NCBI RefSeq assembly: GCF_030384665.1
Contig: NC_083674.1
Coordinates: 2,542,001 to 2,606,000 of the forward strand
DNA: 64,000 nt
Source: Lodderomyces elongisporus
Lineage: Eukaryota > Ascomycota > Pichiomycetes > Serinales > Debaryomycetaceae
Direction: 5' to 3'
Below the pieces are notes generated by a model, which was given only the letters and a program-made list of their open reading frames with translations, ran no database searches and had not been told where the DNA came from. The position numbers were made by a program, and so were the translations under genes. Below, one piece after another: positions 1 to 13,535 of the stretch. How positions within the stretch are numbered: position 1 is the first letter of the stretch; the number at the start of each line of letters is the position of its first letter.

Positions 1-1
1 G

Positions 2-370
2 CAAATCTCCTTGACTGAGAACTGGTTGATTTTCATCACCAGAGCTCAAGGTCCATTCTGGTCATCAATCCCATCATGGCAATTGTCTGGTGCTGTGTTT
101 ATCGTTGATATCATTGCTACTATGTTCACCTTGTTTGGCTGGTGGTCACAAAACTGGACCGATATTGTCACTGTTGTGCGTATCTGGGTCTGGTCATTTG
201 GTGTCTTCTGTGTCATGGGTGGTGCATACTACTTGATGAGTGAATCACAAGCCTTTGACAACTTCTGTAACGGTAAGCCAAGCGCAAAGCACCAAAGAGA
301 CTCTAGATCTTTGGAAGATTTCCTTGTCTCCATGCAAAGAGTTTCTACTCAACACGAAAAATCTACTTAG
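2..370 (+). CDS. PMA1: Plasma-membrane H+-ATPase (P-type), C-terminal 122 residues
   Basis: This is the 3' end of the fungal plasma-membrane proton pump, which hydrolyses ATP to export H+ and energise nutrient uptake. The frame is open from base 2 with no start codon in the window, so the gene is truncated by the window edge. The visible part holds the last membrane segments ([17 protein letters not shown] and the helix following [13 protein letters not shown]) and the regulatory tail. The tail ends [10 protein letters not shown] and matches the autoinhibitory R-domain of S. cerevisiae Pma1. The adjacent Ser-Thr in VSTQH corresponds to the glucose-regulated phosphorylation pair (Ser911/Thr912 in S. 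cerevisiae). An in-frame TTG at base 11 is an internal Leu codon, not a start. Identification is near certain because the tail is almost invariant among yeasts. Confidence 0.96.
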   Translation, partial: QISLTENWLIFITRAQGPFWSSIPSWQLSGAVFIVDIIATMFTLFGWWSQNWTDIVTVVRIWVWSFGVFCVMGGAYYLMSESQAFDNFCNGKPSAKHQRDSRSLEDFLVSMQRVSTQHEKST

Positions 371-1688
371 ATTTGGAAGTGATGAAATTTTTTATTTTGT
401 TTTTTTCACACGATTATTCCCTTGCATTAATTTTTAATACATCATCAGTGTGTTGATTAGGGCAATGGTTTTCAAAAGGATGTAATTTTATCTTCCCCAA
501 TGAATTACATGTTCAAGAGCTATTGTCTTTTGGTTTCTACATTTTTAACCTTTAATCCTCACATTGCATACCCCCTCACAACTCAACCTTTTTTTTCAAC
601 ACCCCTCGTGAAAACATTTTAAAAAAAAAATTGAAGAATACAAAATCATAGTTCAATCTAATACTTCTTATTCTCGATGAAGAGAATACAATTCCAAAAA
701 AAAAATTTTAATAAAAAACCCCAAAAAAATATTTTATCCACGTTGTTTACAATTTGTTTGTTATAGAGAAAGAGAATCGAGAAGAGAATAAAAGAGTTTC
801 ATTCTTCTTTTGTTTCTGAACATTTTTCAGTTTCTTTTTTTATTTTTCTTTCTTTTATTCCTTGCAAGTATAGAAAAAAAAATAATTTGGTTTTCCCCAG
901 ACCAAAACAATTGAATTCTAAGATTTTTCCCCAAATTCCATGAATTCAATATTTCCCAATATTTCCCAATATTCCCACACATCCCCCAATCATTATTTAA
1001 AATCAACCTGAAGCGATGGAGTAACTATTTTTTTTTATTATCATTATTATGTCATTATTTTTTTTTATAAAAAAATCGAAATCATAGGAGACTATGAATT
1101 TTGAAGGTATTATTGGACAATTACATATTTTTATTTTTATTTTTTTTTTCATTTTGTTTTCGTTATATATTCATATATACATTTTGTTTATTAATAGATA
1201 ATAGTAAATTTTTAAAAAAAAGAAGGATAAGAGGTAGATAGATGAGGCAGTTGTAAGTTTACGCGCTTTCGAAAGTTTTTGGGTATTGGTGAAAATATTC
1301 GGGGTTTATGTAGTAGTTTTGTAGCTTTGAGTGGTAAAAGAGGGAAGGAGGGTAGGGTACGGGCTCGTGAGGGTTTGTGGTGGTGCTTTGTGGTGGTGTT
1401 TTGTTTAAATAGCAATTAGATCTACTTTGTTGCAAGGTTTGCAAACACTATAGGATGATGATCTGAATCGGTTTTTGGTTTTTGGTTGTTTTGAGTAAGT
1501 CACTTCTTCTTCTTTTTAATTTTTTTTTTTTTCCTGTATTCAGACCGAGCTTTACAAAATGTTTAATGAAAATTTACTTTCGCCGAGCGGCAGTAAGTGG
1601 TAGAGAAGGAAAATTGGATTTTGAGTTGTAGTGGGTGTGGAAAGCATGGGAAGAAAAAAATTTTTTGATTGGAAGAAACCAGAGAGGT

Positions 1689-1707
1689 GGGGGGGGGGGG
1701 GGGGGGG
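1689..1707 (+). repeat. G19 homopolymer
   Basis: Nineteen consecutive G residues follow GAGAGGT. In a spacer that is otherwise strongly AT-rich this is conspicuous. It could form G-quadruplex-like structure and is likely to vary in length or be mis-sequenced. Confidence 0.9.
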
Positions 1708-2234
1708 AAGCAGTGTGAGGGAGAAAGTCAAAGAGGGGAAGGGGAGTCAAAACGCTACCTTGTGCCACAACGGTTTTCTCAATGTAATTTTCTTTCGTCA
1801 TCCTATGCTCTTGGTTAAGTGAGAAAGAGAGAGAGAGAGAGAAGGAGAGAAGGAGAGGGGTGATACAAACTGAATGTGTTTCCCCACATGATGAAGATGG
1901 TGCTAGCGACAATATATAACCGATAGTAACCGCTATGGAGCAGAAAATCTATTAGTCGATATAGTTTACAATGTAAAATGTTATCATTATTGCCGTTGTC
2001 ATTGCCATTGTAATTGCCGTTGCCATTACTTTCTCTGAGTTGACCATTCATACCTTATGAAACTTCATACATTCACCAGTTATGCTAATTATCTGGTGGA
2101 CTTTTGCTATAGGCAAAAAGTCTCCAATATTTGTTCCTATAATACCAGTTATTCTTTTTCCACATTTCTTTTTTTTTTATATTTTCAAAATTTTTTTTAT
2201 TCTTATTTTTTTTTTAATTTGGCATTAGGCATAT

Positions 2235-2240
2235 CCTCGG
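2235..2240 (+). promoter_or_regulatory. CCTCGG motif, possible Ctf1/FarA-type fatty-acid element
   Basis: CCTCGG is the core bound by fungal FarA/FarB regulators of fatty-acid catabolism; Ctf1 is their Candida relative. It lies about 950 bp upstream of FOX2, a gene of that regulon. Only one copy was noticed, and a chance hit in 2.8 kb is quite possible, so this is a weak candidate. Confidence 0.22.
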
Positions 2241-2265
2241 TCCTTAGCGGACTTAGCCAGCTTCT

Positions 2266-2353
2266 ACACGCACACACGCACACGCACACACGCACACGCA
2301 CACACGCACACACGCACACACGCACACACGCACACGCACACACGCACACACAC
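2266..2353 (+). repeat. CA microsatellite with periodic CACACG interruptions
   Basis: About 88 bp of alternating purine-pyrimidine DNA (CACACG, CACG and CACA units), a potential Z-DNA former. It creates spurious Thr/His-rich and Cys/Val-rich open frames on the two strands, which are not genes. Confidence 0.92.
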
Positions 2354-3134
2354 TACCATGCGCTAGAGTTGACAACATTATCACAAGCGCAGAAGAAGCA
2401 AACGTGAAAAAAAAAGACATTTGATTTCCATTAATTGAGTCAGCCTTGGTCCTCGACAGGAACATATGGTAAGTAAATACCTTTGTTGTTAAATGCCCTT
2501 GGTCTGGTGTAACATACGTTCTCTAGTTCTGGTTTTCATTTTTCATTTTTTGTCTTTTCTTTGGGTTTGTCGGTTTGTAGAATTCCCTATTTATTTTGTT
2601 CTCTTTTTTTTTTTTTGGGTAATTCTAAGGTGTTCTACAGTAATCCTCTTGTTGTAAATAGGGAAAGTCAACGACCCGAAGAAAAAAAAAAAAAAGACAC
2701 CACGGTTATTCTATGGTTGTTGTACCCAGTGCCTGTCCCACCCCCGCAAAATTTTATTTTGTTTTATTTTTTTATTTTATTTTTTATTATATTTTTATTT
2801 TTTATTTTCTACTTCTATTATCCGTCGCTTGTAAATATGTGTGTGCACAAGTGTAAAACTATAGCTGCTACTCATGCCCATACTCCCCTCTCACCCCTTG
2901 CAAATTTCCCCAACCTTGTAATTACGTATACATATATATATATATACCCCCAATCCTCCTTCTCTCTCCCCACATTTTTTTTCACTTTCCTTTTCCTTTT
3001 TCTTTTTCTTTTTCTTTTTCTTCTTCTTATATGTCCAATTGATTTTACCTTTGTTTTTTACATTTTCCCCATATTTTTTTTCTTCCTTTATCTCCATTTT
3101 ATATTAAATCAGTATAGCTTTTTCCATCAATTAG

Positions 3135-5903
<2,769 letters not shown>

Positions 5904-6628
5904 TAAGTTGTGTGCAACGAGACCAGAAGTAGATTTTGTCATAGTGATGTTGGTAGTAGTAGTGTTACTAGAATGATTTGTTACTAAATATTGTTTAAAA
6001 AGAAGATTTTCCGTATTAAAGTGTCGTACATATGTAGCTGAATCCACAGCTTTAGAGTTTGGGGTTTGGGGCTCGGGGTTTGGACTTTACAATGTGTGAT
6101 TTAATTATCATCTTCTTTCCCTTTTTTTTTTCAGTACTTTCTTAATAATTCCTTTCTCTTTCTCTTTCTCTTCCTTTTCATTTATTTTTTCATTCAATTT
6201 CAATTTTACCATCCCTAGTTGATAGGATTTCCCATTAACTTGTTGATTGAAAAAAAAATGACAATTGCAGAAGAAGATAGAGCAACATATAAAACTCCAA
6301 ATCCATAGAAAATCTTACCAGAAATACAAATAAAAAATTACAAAACTAAAAAGTTTACCACGGAATTGTATTACCAAATTCAAAACATAATAATTAAACA
6401 AAAAAAAAAAATTAAAAAAAAATTAAAAAAAAAAAAATTACGCATCAGCCAATTCCACACTAGTAAAAATAAAGACGGAAATATATCAATTCCTTTTCTA
6501 AAAAAATTTACACTGTAAATTCCTGACGGACTTTACTAGATACTTATCTGCTCGATACATTTTGGTTTTGATAAACAAAAACAACATAAAAAATAGAACA
6601 GAGATTGCGATAGCAAGTTTGGGTTATC
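5904..6628. other. Intergenic region, FOX2 3' side to Zn2Cys6 gene promoter
   Basis: About 725 bp, AT-rich, with a pyrimidine-rich stretch near 6115-6185 and A-runs near 6400-6440. No gene or RNA was recognised. Confidence 0.75.
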
Positions 6629-9600
6629 ATGGACCAATCACATTTCAATTACTCAGCAGCCACGCCTCAAAAGAATGGTTCAAATGCCTCAACAGAATCC
6701 ACACCCAAAAAAATAATCAAAAAACGAAAATATAGTCGTGGCGGATGTGTTGAGTGTAAGCGGCGCCGAATCAAATGTGATGAATCGAAACCAGACTGTC
6801 ATAACTGTTCAAGGTTAAATAAAACATGTGTTTATCGTGTAGCTGTACAACGATACAAATTTGTGGAAGGTAAAGACGAGTATAATAATGAGGATAATGG
6901 AAATACAAATCTAGCACCTGGTGAAAATTATCAAAGTGGTGCTGATAACGGTAACGGAAACGGCATACACAAGAGAAAATTTGGGTTGCCTAGCGTTTTG
7001 GAACGAAACGAAGGTTTGGTATTTAGACAAGACGGACTGTATATGTCACTGCCAGTGCCACAACAACTTCCACAGCAAGTACTACAACACCCACCTTCAC
7101 TCCCGTTCCCACTTCATCAACCACTTCAACAACCGCTTCAACAACAGCAACCAACACCATTACAACCACAGCCGCTGCTGCTGATACCATTGCAGATGCT
7201 GGCGCAGCATCCCTCGGGGTTTAGATATTTCCAAGGCAATAATAGTAATATCCGAACACCACCAAGCACAATTCGACAGCAACATGTTCCTATTCATGGC
7301 GAGAATAACAGTAGTAGCAATCTTAATGAGGGAATATCATCGGTTGGGGCTTCAATTGGAACATCAGTTGCATTACCTATAGGAGCAGGATCGATTGGCG
7401 AAGCTGGTACATTACCATCTGGACAAGTACCAGCGCCAGCGCCAGCTCCAGTACCAACCCATTTATCACAGACACTTCCAGCGCCACCACCATCATCATC
7501 AACAACTACAACAACAGCAGCAGCAGCAGCAGCAGCAGCAACATCCAATTCATCCACACCTGTTGAAAGTACCCAACAGCCAATGGATGGATCTTCCACG
7601 GAGTCAAAGCATGTTCCAGGAAGCTGCAAGAAATACAAAATTGCCGATGTATTATCACCGCCAAAATACGATTTTCTCAATGATACCAATTGGGGAAGTA
7701 TTGCGCCAGAGGAAGTGAGGACATTGTTTGATGATGCGAGATTATTAGTACATGACTCTTTCAATATGTTTGGCATCGAGCTGACAAATTATTTTGACCC
7801 TGTCCAACAACATCATCAGCTAGAGCAGTCGCAAGAGCTGATGCCACAGAGACAAGTATATTCGGAAAATGATAACCAAAACAATGCATCTACAACCGGC
7901 ATAGGATCGGATGAAAATGGCCCACTATCGCAATTTCGATCACCACACAAGCCCATGAGTACAATCAGTGCCGATGACGTATCTATAGCCACTACAAATA
8001 CATTTCCTGATTTTCCGATTGAAGAAATCAGTCATAAGCTATTTGTCAAGTCTAATCCTTTGTATGATGATGAGCCATTGAGGAGTAATAAAGAGTTAAT
8101 TGACTCAACATTGAAAAATTTCAACTTGGCAGGACCTCACGAAGCATATTTGAACAAATTAACCAATCTGGAGCTATCGTTCCATTTCTTCCCCTTTGCA
8201 CAGGATATTGAAAGCAATGAAGTTGTCAAAATTTTGTTAAAGTATTCGCAAGGCTGCTCGTACTTATTAACTTCTCTCCTATCGAGCTCAGCTACATTTC
8301 TGTTTATACAAACTAGGAAACAAGTTCATGAACAAAATCGAGCTAAATATACTTCAATATGCTTGAAATTGTTGAGCGAAGCATTTCCTCAGGATACGAG
8401 TGCTGATGGTCCCGGTGCAGGGTCCATGGCCAACGATATTGAAAAGTTGTTGTTAACAATCTTGGTTCTCACTTCTTGTTTCACGGCAATGACATATTTC
8501 CAGCAAAAACATTCTGGCACCAGTGACATTAATTCTTATTCCACTACTACTAAAACTATTAATAATAATGATAATAATAGCAATAATTCTGATGATGATT
8601 TTGGGATGGTTCCACCACCACCACCAAAGGCGCTTTCTTGGAAAACCCACCTTCGCGGAGTTAAGGACTTGTTGATGAAGTATACACAGATCACAAGGCA
8701 ATGCCCAAGCAAAGAAAAAATCTCTAATGGTTTGGCATTGGCCAGGACCTGGTTCTTTGCGATTGAGTCACTAGCCGAGTTGAATGATCCGTTGGGTGGA
8801 ACTTTAAAGTACGTCAAGGAAAATATATCACGCGTTAATGACATCATCAAGACCGACTCGTGCAAGGACTATAGTGATATGAGTCATATATGGCTTGAAA
8901 CTGGTTATTTCAATCGTGAAAGGAATGTACCATACCACGATGCGTTACTTCGAATCAACTTGCTTACTCTGCCCCATCCACGTCTGGTCCAGTTTAATTT
9001 ATTTTTGGGTTATAGCATTGATGTTGTCAAGTTGATTGACGAGTTTACGAAATGCCTTGACTTATTGAGAGATCATAATGGCATTCAAATTTCAGGGACC
9101 AGAGTTACTAGAATAATGGCGTTGATGGACAAGGCGAGAATGAATGAAATTGCTCCTGATGTGGATAAAGAGACGTTTCTTATCCCTCCTACTTCGCCAG
9201 CACACCCAAGCTATTCTGCACCTGATAGGATTGAGCTTTTGAGTTCATGTTATGGAAGCGAAGTTGTTAATGGGGACACGCTTTACTACTCATGGTTTGA
9301 CTGGAGTGAACAACTGCATATTAGTGCAATGGCAATCAAGTTTCTTACAACGCGTGGGCTATTGAAACTACCAAAAACCCATCCTTTACTTAGAGAACTC
9401 AAGCTGAAAGTAATGAACTCGATGTTTTTCATAAAGCCTCTTAGCTCGTTAGCTGACAGCAGTGGTCAAGAAGGACCAAGGGACACAAGAAATCAAGAAA
9501 CACAGGGTGAACAAAATAATAATGATAATGGCGTATTAGCTGCTTCCGGTTCTGCAGCACCTTTTCTTGATGATGTTTTCGTGAAGCTGGATAATTTCTA

Positions 9601-9886
9601 TATCTCCAAAACTTTATTTGATGCCAGAGCCATTATGGCCCAGAGCGTATTCCGAATATGTCTGAAAATTTGCGAGCAAGATAACGAGTTTGAAAGATTA
9701 GAATTGTATTTTAGAGCTTTGGTGAAGTTGGGCAATGGAAGTTCATTGATTGCTTTGGATTTTATGAAGAAGAAAAGATTACAAGCAAAAGAGGCGAGAA
9801 TAAAGAATGGGGTAGATGACAACGCAGGTGGCGGAAGAGAAGAAAGTGATGGTTCGTCTGATGTAGATATCGTTCCATTTTCGTAA
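6629..9886 (+). CDS. Zn2Cys6 transcription factor, Lys14-like
   Basis: A 1085-residue fungal binuclear-cluster regulator. The zinc cluster is near the N-terminus: Cys40, Cys43, Cys50, Cys57, Cys60 and Cys67, spacing CX2CX6CX6CX2CX6C, preceded by basic KKRKYSRGG. The cluster text (RGGCVECKRRRIKCDE) resembles S. cerevisiae Lys14 and the expanded Lys14 family of Candida. A long Gln/Pro/Ser/Ala-rich region follows (roughly residues 140-320), with a TTTTTAAAAAAAA run, then a structured regulatory region typical of the family (about 460-1030). Inserted Asn/Asp-rich loops occur, for example near 640-655. Lys14 proteins activate lysine biosynthesis in S. cerevisiae, but Candida paralogs have diverged, so the target pathway is unknown here. 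DNA-binding regulator is certain; the exact ortholog is not. Confidence 0.85.
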   Translation: MDQSHFNYSAATPQKNGSNASTESTPKKIIKKRKYSRGGCVECKRRRIKCDESKPDCHNCSRLNKTCVYRVAVQRYKFVEGKDEYNNEDNGNTNLAPGENYQSGADNGNGNGIHKRKFGLPSVLERNEGLVFRQDGLYMSLPVPQQLPQQVLQHPPSLPFPLHQPLQQPLQQQQPTPLQPQPLLLIPLQMLAQHPSGFRYFQGNNSNIRTPPSTIRQQHVPIHGENNSSSNLNEGISSVGASIGTSVALPIGAGSIGEAGTLPSGQVPAPAPAPVPTHLSQTLPAPPPSSSTTTTTAAAAAAAATSNSSTPVESTQQPMDGSSTESKHVPGSCKKYKIADVLSPPKYDFLNDTNWGSIAPEEVRTLFDDARLLVHDSFNMFGIELTNYFDPVQQHHQLEQSQELMPQRQVYSENDNQNNASTTGIGSDENGPLSQFRSPHKPMSTISADDVSIATTNTFPDFPIEEISHKLFVKSNPLYDDEPLRSNKELIDSTLKNFNLAGPHEAYLNKLTNLELSFHFFPFAQDIESNEVVKILLKYSQGCSYLLTSLLSSSATFLFIQTRKQVHEQNRAKYTSICLKLLSEAFPQDTSADGPGAGSMANDIEKLLLTILVLTSCFTAMTYFQQKHSGTSDINSYSTTTKTINNNDNNSNNSDDDFGMVPPPPPKALSWKTHLRGVKDLLMKYTQITRQCPSKEKISNGLALARTWFFAIESLAELNDPLGGTLKYVKENISRVNDIIKTDSCKDYSDMSHIWLETGYFNRERNVPYHDALLRINLLTLPHPRLVQFNLFLGYSIDVVKLIDEFTKCLDLLRDHNGIQISGTRVTRIMALMDKARMNEIAPDVDKETFLIPPTSPAHPSYSAPDRIELLSSCYGSEVVNGDTLYYSWFDWSEQLHISAMAIKFLTTRGLLKLPKTHPLLRELKLKVMNSMFFIKPLSSLADSSGQEGPRDTRNQETQGEQNNNDNGVLAASGSAAPFLDDVFVKLDNFYISKTLFDARAIMAQSVFRICLKICEQDNEFERLELYFRALVKLGNGSSLIALDFMKKKRLQAKEARIKNGVDDNAGGGREESDGSSDVDIVPFS

Positions 9887-10604
9887 AGTACCCCATAGAT
9901 TATATATACCTAAAGGAACACGCAGAATTAAATATAAATGAAACTATCTGTTTTCTATAATCGGAATTTTCATCTTGATGTAAAAGCTTGCCGAAGGGAA
10001 CCATGTTGCATTTAATTGAAATTCCTTCTTCTTCTTCCCCCTCCCTTCTCCCCAAACGATAAGTAAACGAAAACAGAAAAAAAAAACACACTCGATCTCC
10101 GTCGTATACCTATTGCACTTTAATATTCAAGCGTCGAGAGTTGGTACAGAACGCAAAAACAATATAAAAAAAAGCACCAAAAACAAAAGAAAAAAACAAT
10201 GTCCGCTGTGTGTTTGTGATGATCACGAAGGAGTCGTGGCCGGTGCGATCAAAATGTAAACAATAGGGAACGAGCAGTACACCCGACACGATTAAACACA
10301 CACACACACACACACACAATCACAAACACACTCGCACAAAAAAAGGCTGTCGAACCAAGCACACACCCGCGCAGAAGCAGAGAGCAAGCAGAGACAAAGC
10401 GGAGACAAATTATTGCCAAAAAGTTATCAATGACAATAGGCAAACCATTTATTCCCTCCCACTCCTCCTTCGTTTCTTCCATTTCTTTCCTTTCCCTTCC
10501 TTTCCCTTCTTTTCCTTTTTTTTTCCTTTATTTTTTCCTTTTCTTTTCTTCCCTCAAGTCACTACTACATAAACAAATTCATTTTGTCTTATTCAGTATA
10601 AAAT
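9887..10604. other. Intergenic region and ERG4 promoter
   Basis: About 720 bp holding A-tracts, a (CA)n run near 10295-10319 and a long TTTCC pyrimidine tract (about 10465-10550) just upstream of ERG4. A TCGTATA motif at 10102 is listed separately. No gene is seen. Confidence 0.75.
10102..10108 (+). promoter_or_regulatory. TCGTATA sterol-response-like element upstream of ERG4
   Basis: TCGTATA is the core sterol regulatory element recognised by yeast Upc2/Ecm22, activators of ERG genes. It lies about 500 bp upstream of the ERG4 start on the coding strand. The match is exact over seven bases and the neighbouring gene fits, but a single heptamer can occur by chance. Confidence 0.45.
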
Positions 10605-11990
10605 ATGGCAAAGAGCAAGAATGCATCTACAGCTGAGGTAACTCCTCGTGGTTACACTCCCAAGGATGAAATTGAATATGAATTTGGTGGTCCTCTTGGT
10701 GCATTGGGTATGATTGTTGGTTTCCCACTTTTGATGTGGTACATGTGGATCAGCGCTGAGTTCTACCAAGGCAATCTCGCATGGCCCACGGGAGACCAAT
10801 CATGGGGCTATTTTTTACTTTTGCAATGGGAATTGTTCAAACTCAATGGATTGCCAACTTTTGCAACATGGGCATTTTTTACTGGTTTCATTGTATTGCA
10901 GGGTATTTTTTACTTGACTTTACCGGGAGTTTGGACTAAAGGACAGCCATTGGAACACTTGGGTGGTAAACAATTGCCATATTTCTGTAATGCCGTTTGG
11001 TCCTTTTACACCTCTGTTGCATTATCATTAGTCTTGCACTTTACCGGATTGATTCCAGCTTATTACATGTTGGATAACTTTGGCAGAATCATGACTGTGG
11101 CCATTATCTATGGTATCGTCTTGTCAATTTTGTTGTACTTGTGGACTCTTTACATTTCTGGTGATTACCACAGGATGACCGGTAACCACATTTACGACAT
11201 GTTCCTTGGTGCACCATTGAACCCTAGAATTGGGAAGTATCTTGATTTGAAGATGTTTTTCGAGGTCCGTATCCCATGGTTTATCTTGTTCTTTTTGAGT
11301 TTGGGTTTGTGTTTTAAACAATACGAGGAATATGGATATATTACTTCCCAAGCTTTGTTCTTGTTGTATGCTCATTGGTTATATGCAAATGCATGTGCCA
11401 AAGGTGAAGAACTTATTGTGCCAACCTGGGATATGGCATACGAGAAATTTGGATTCATGTTGTTGTTCTGGAACATTGCTGGTGTGCCATTTACCTATTG
11501 TCAGTGTACCTTGTTCATTGCTTACCACCATCCAAGTGAGTACAGTTGGTCCACGCCATACGTTGCATTTTTGTTTGTCACAATCACAGTAGCATACTAC
11601 TTTTTTGACACTGGGAACCGCCAAAAGAACAGTTTTAGAAGAACAATGGCAGGCGTTTCTGGAATCAGGAAAACTTTTCCATACTTGCCATACTCAGATT
11701 TGGTCAATCCTAAATATATCAAGTGTGAAAATGGCTCGGTATTGTTGACAGATGGATGGTATGTTTATGCAAGAAAGATGCACTATACTGCAGACTATAT
11801 TCAAACCTTGACCTGGGCTTTGATTTGCGGTACACAATCTTTATTGCCATGGTTCTTCCCATTATTTTTCCTCATCATCTTAATCCATAGAGCATACAGA
11901 GATCAAAGAAAATGCGAGAGGAAATATGGTAAGGACTGGGATAGATACTTGGAAAAATGTCCATACATGTTTATCCCATACGTTTGGTAA
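10605..11990 (+). CDS. ERG4: C-24(28) sterol reductase
   Basis: This 461-residue, highly hydrophobic ER membrane enzyme should perform the NADPH-dependent reduction of the C24(28) double bond that ends ergosterol synthesis. The length is close to S. cerevisiae Erg4 (473). Multiple membrane segments run throughout, starting with [17 protein letters not shown]. The conserved C-terminal reductase region includes the family-typical [17 protein letters not shown] and [19 protein letters not shown], ending [10 protein letters not shown]. The N-terminus keeps the EYEFGGPLG motif. The ATG at 10605 is the first in frame and gives the expected N-terminus. A TCGTATA motif lies upstream, consistent with sterol regulation. 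It is convergent with SCL1. No anomalies seen. Confidence 0.96.
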   Translation: MAKSKNASTAEVTPRGYTPKDEIEYEFGGPLGALGMIVGFPLLMWYMWISAEFYQGNLAWPTGDQSWGYFLLLQWELFKLNGLPTFATWAFFTGFIVLQGIFYLTLPGVWTKGQPLEHLGGKQLPYFCNAVWSFYTSVALSLVLHFTGLIPAYYMLDNFGRIMTVAIIYGIVLSILLYLWTLYISGDYHRMTGNHIYDMFLGAPLNPRIGKYLDLKMFFEVRIPWFILFFLSLGLCFKQYEEYGYITSQALFLLYAHWLYANACAKGEELIVPTWDMAYEKFGFMLLFWNIAGVPFTYCQCTLFIAYHHPSEYSWSTPYVAFLFVTITVAYYFFDTGNRQKNSFRRTMAGVSGIRKTFPYLPYSDLVNPKYIKCENGSVLLTDGWYVYARKMHYTADYIQTLTWALICGTQSLLPWFFPLFFLIILIHRAYRDQRKCERKYGKDWDRYLEKCPYMFIPYVW

Positions 11991-12329
11991 TTAAATGAAT
12001 TAGGATGAGATGAATAGCAGTGAGCAGTTAAAAAGTGAAAAAGGAAGCAGCCATAGAGAATTGAGAAAATAAATTTTTTTAAAAAAAACGAAAACGAAAG
12101 GCAAATAAAAATTAGATCATGTACAATTAGTTTTGATTTTTTACAAATGAATATAAAAGTTTTTACATCAAATGATTGTTTTTAGTCTTTATCTTCCCGT
12201 TTCTTTTATCTTGTTCTTTCTTTTATCTTTTATCTTGTTCTATTTCTTTCTTTTTATGATATTCATTCATTTATTTATCTATTTGTTTATGTTCAACAAC
12301 CATCAACATTCTGATCTATATTAACAGAC
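11991..12329. other. Convergent intergenic region, ERG4 / SCL1 3' ends
   Basis: A 339-bp AT-rich spacer between two converging genes, with TCTTTTATCTTG-like pyrimidine repeats near 12195-12255. It presumably contains both poly(A) regions. Nothing else is seen. Confidence 0.75.
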
Positions 12330-13073
12330 TTAATCCTGCTCTGCAATTGCAACAAGTCTTTCGTCAATCTCGTCGGGACTTAAAATGACAAACTTGCCCT
12401 CTGTGGCTACTCCAATCTCGATATCGTTTTTTCTAAAATCTGTACCCAACACTGAGCTCAATGCATTTATAGCAAATTCAACCACTTCCTTCCAGTCACC
12501 CTTAACTGCATTGATTTTCTTAAACTTCTTTTCCAAATATGTTGTAGCCTCCTGTTGTTTTGGTCCAGTTGCCACTGCCTTAACTCCTGTATAATACCCG
12601 GCAGGGTCGCATTTAAATACTTGCGGGCCCTTATTCTCATCTTCAAAATCTACTTGGACAAATGTCAATGCCACTCCCAAAGGACGCATATAAGCTCTCT
12701 GAGTATACAATTGCGATATGTTGGCCATGCGCTTTGCCAAACTCTCAACGGGCATCTCGTACCCATATTTATAACGGAACTCAGTGACTTCAGAGCGAGC
12801 TCGCATAGCTTGTGCTCTAGCATCAGCAATGGAGCCAGTGGCGACCATACCTATACTGGGCGAGATTTGAAACATATATGAAATGGTTTTTGCATCAAGT
12901 AATTTGTCAGGAATCTTTCGTTGAGAGATCAAGACTGCAGAGTCTTGACCACATATTCCCATGGAAGTTATATTCGACGAATTAATTGCTTTGAATGCAT
13001 ATTCCACTTGGTATAATCGACCCTCAGGCGAGAAAATTGTAATGTGTCTATCAAAACCTGCTGAGCCAGACAT
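12330..13073 (-). CDS. SCL1: 20S proteasome subunit alpha1
   Basis: This 247-residue alpha-type subunit belongs to the outer ring of the 20S proteasome, which gates substrate entry. The N-terminus carries the alpha signature: [20 protein letters not shown] followed by [11 protein letters not shown]. The order and wording identify alpha1 (Scl1 in S. cerevisiae, 252 residues) over other alpha subunits. It lacks the N-terminal catalytic Thr of active beta subunits, as expected. The start at 13073 gives the family N-terminus. It is divergent from HOS2 across a 462-bp gap that contains two GTGGCGAA motifs resembling the Rpn4 (PACE) site, consistent with coordinated proteasome regulation. Confidence 0.95.
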   Translation of the reverse strand: MSGSAGFDRHITIFSPEGRLYQVEYAFKAINSSNITSMGICGQDSAVLISQRKIPDKLLDAKTISYMFQISPSIGMVATGSIADARAQAMRARSEVTEFRYKYGYEMPVESLAKRMANISQLYTQRAYMRPLGVALTFVQVDFEDENKGPQVFKCDPAGYYTGVKAVATGPKQQEATTYLEKKFKKINAVKGDWKEVVEFAINALSSVLGTDFRKNDIEIGVATEGKFVILSPDEIDERLVAIAEQD

Positions 13074-13090
13074 GTTGGAATTGGGTCAAT

Positions 13091-13098
13091 GTGGCGAA
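13091..13098 (+). promoter_or_regulatory. GTGGCGAA, PACE-like Rpn4 site, proximal copy
   Basis: GTGGCGAA lies about 20 bp upstream of the SCL1 start codon. It is close to the proteasome-associated control element GGTGGCAAA bound by Rpn4. This copy is very near the ATG and may lie in the transcribed leader, so it is the weaker of the two. Confidence 0.3.
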
Positions 13099-13186
13099 TA
13101 TGCAATTGCAGTTGTGCTTTATAAAATGAGCTGAATTTTGGCAGGCTAAGTAGAGGGTAAATCTTGTGCTCTTGTTGCCTGTGGTA

Positions 13187-13195
13187 GTGGCGAAA
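13187..13195 (+). promoter_or_regulatory. GTGGCGAAA, PACE-like Rpn4 site
   Basis: GTGGCGAAA lies about 115 bp upstream of SCL1, a typical distance for a proteasome-associated control element. It matches the PACE consensus GGTGGCAAA except at the G flank and one base of the A run. Rpn4 drives proteasome genes in S. cerevisiae; whether this variant is used here is inference. Confidence 0.45.
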
Positions 13196-13535
13196 GTTCG
13201 CCCTGAAGTGGAGGACAGATTTCTTTGATTGTTTCGCGAAATTGCGAAATTGCGAAATTATAAAATGTCATTTTTTGTTACATTGCGACAGAGATATTCA
13301 AGCGACACAACAACAAACTTAAAAAACTATTAACAAAATAGATTGAGAGTTGAAAATATTACTGCCAAAGAGCTCTCTCTCAACTTTACTGAAGATATAC
13401 AAGTTCATGCAAACTAACACTTCTCATTATAAGTGAATTTATTGACACCTAAATACCCATATATATATATATATAAACATATATACAAACATATATACGA
13501 AAAAATCTAATTTCTTTGCGAATCTTGTGTTTAGT

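Larger units (their letters stand above)
13074..13535. other. Divergent promoter region, SCL1 / HOS2
   Basis: 462 bp between two divergent starts. It holds two GTGGCGAA motifs near SCL1, a short tandem GCGAAATT repeat (about 13235-13260), and a (TA)n tract (about 13461-13477), roughly 60 bp before the HOS2 ATG, that may serve as its TATA region. No gene is seen. Confidence 0.75.

Noticed and set aside
1574..1912. 112-codon minus-strand open frame
   Set aside because: Pro/Ser/Phe composition comes from the G19 run and GA tract read on the other strand.
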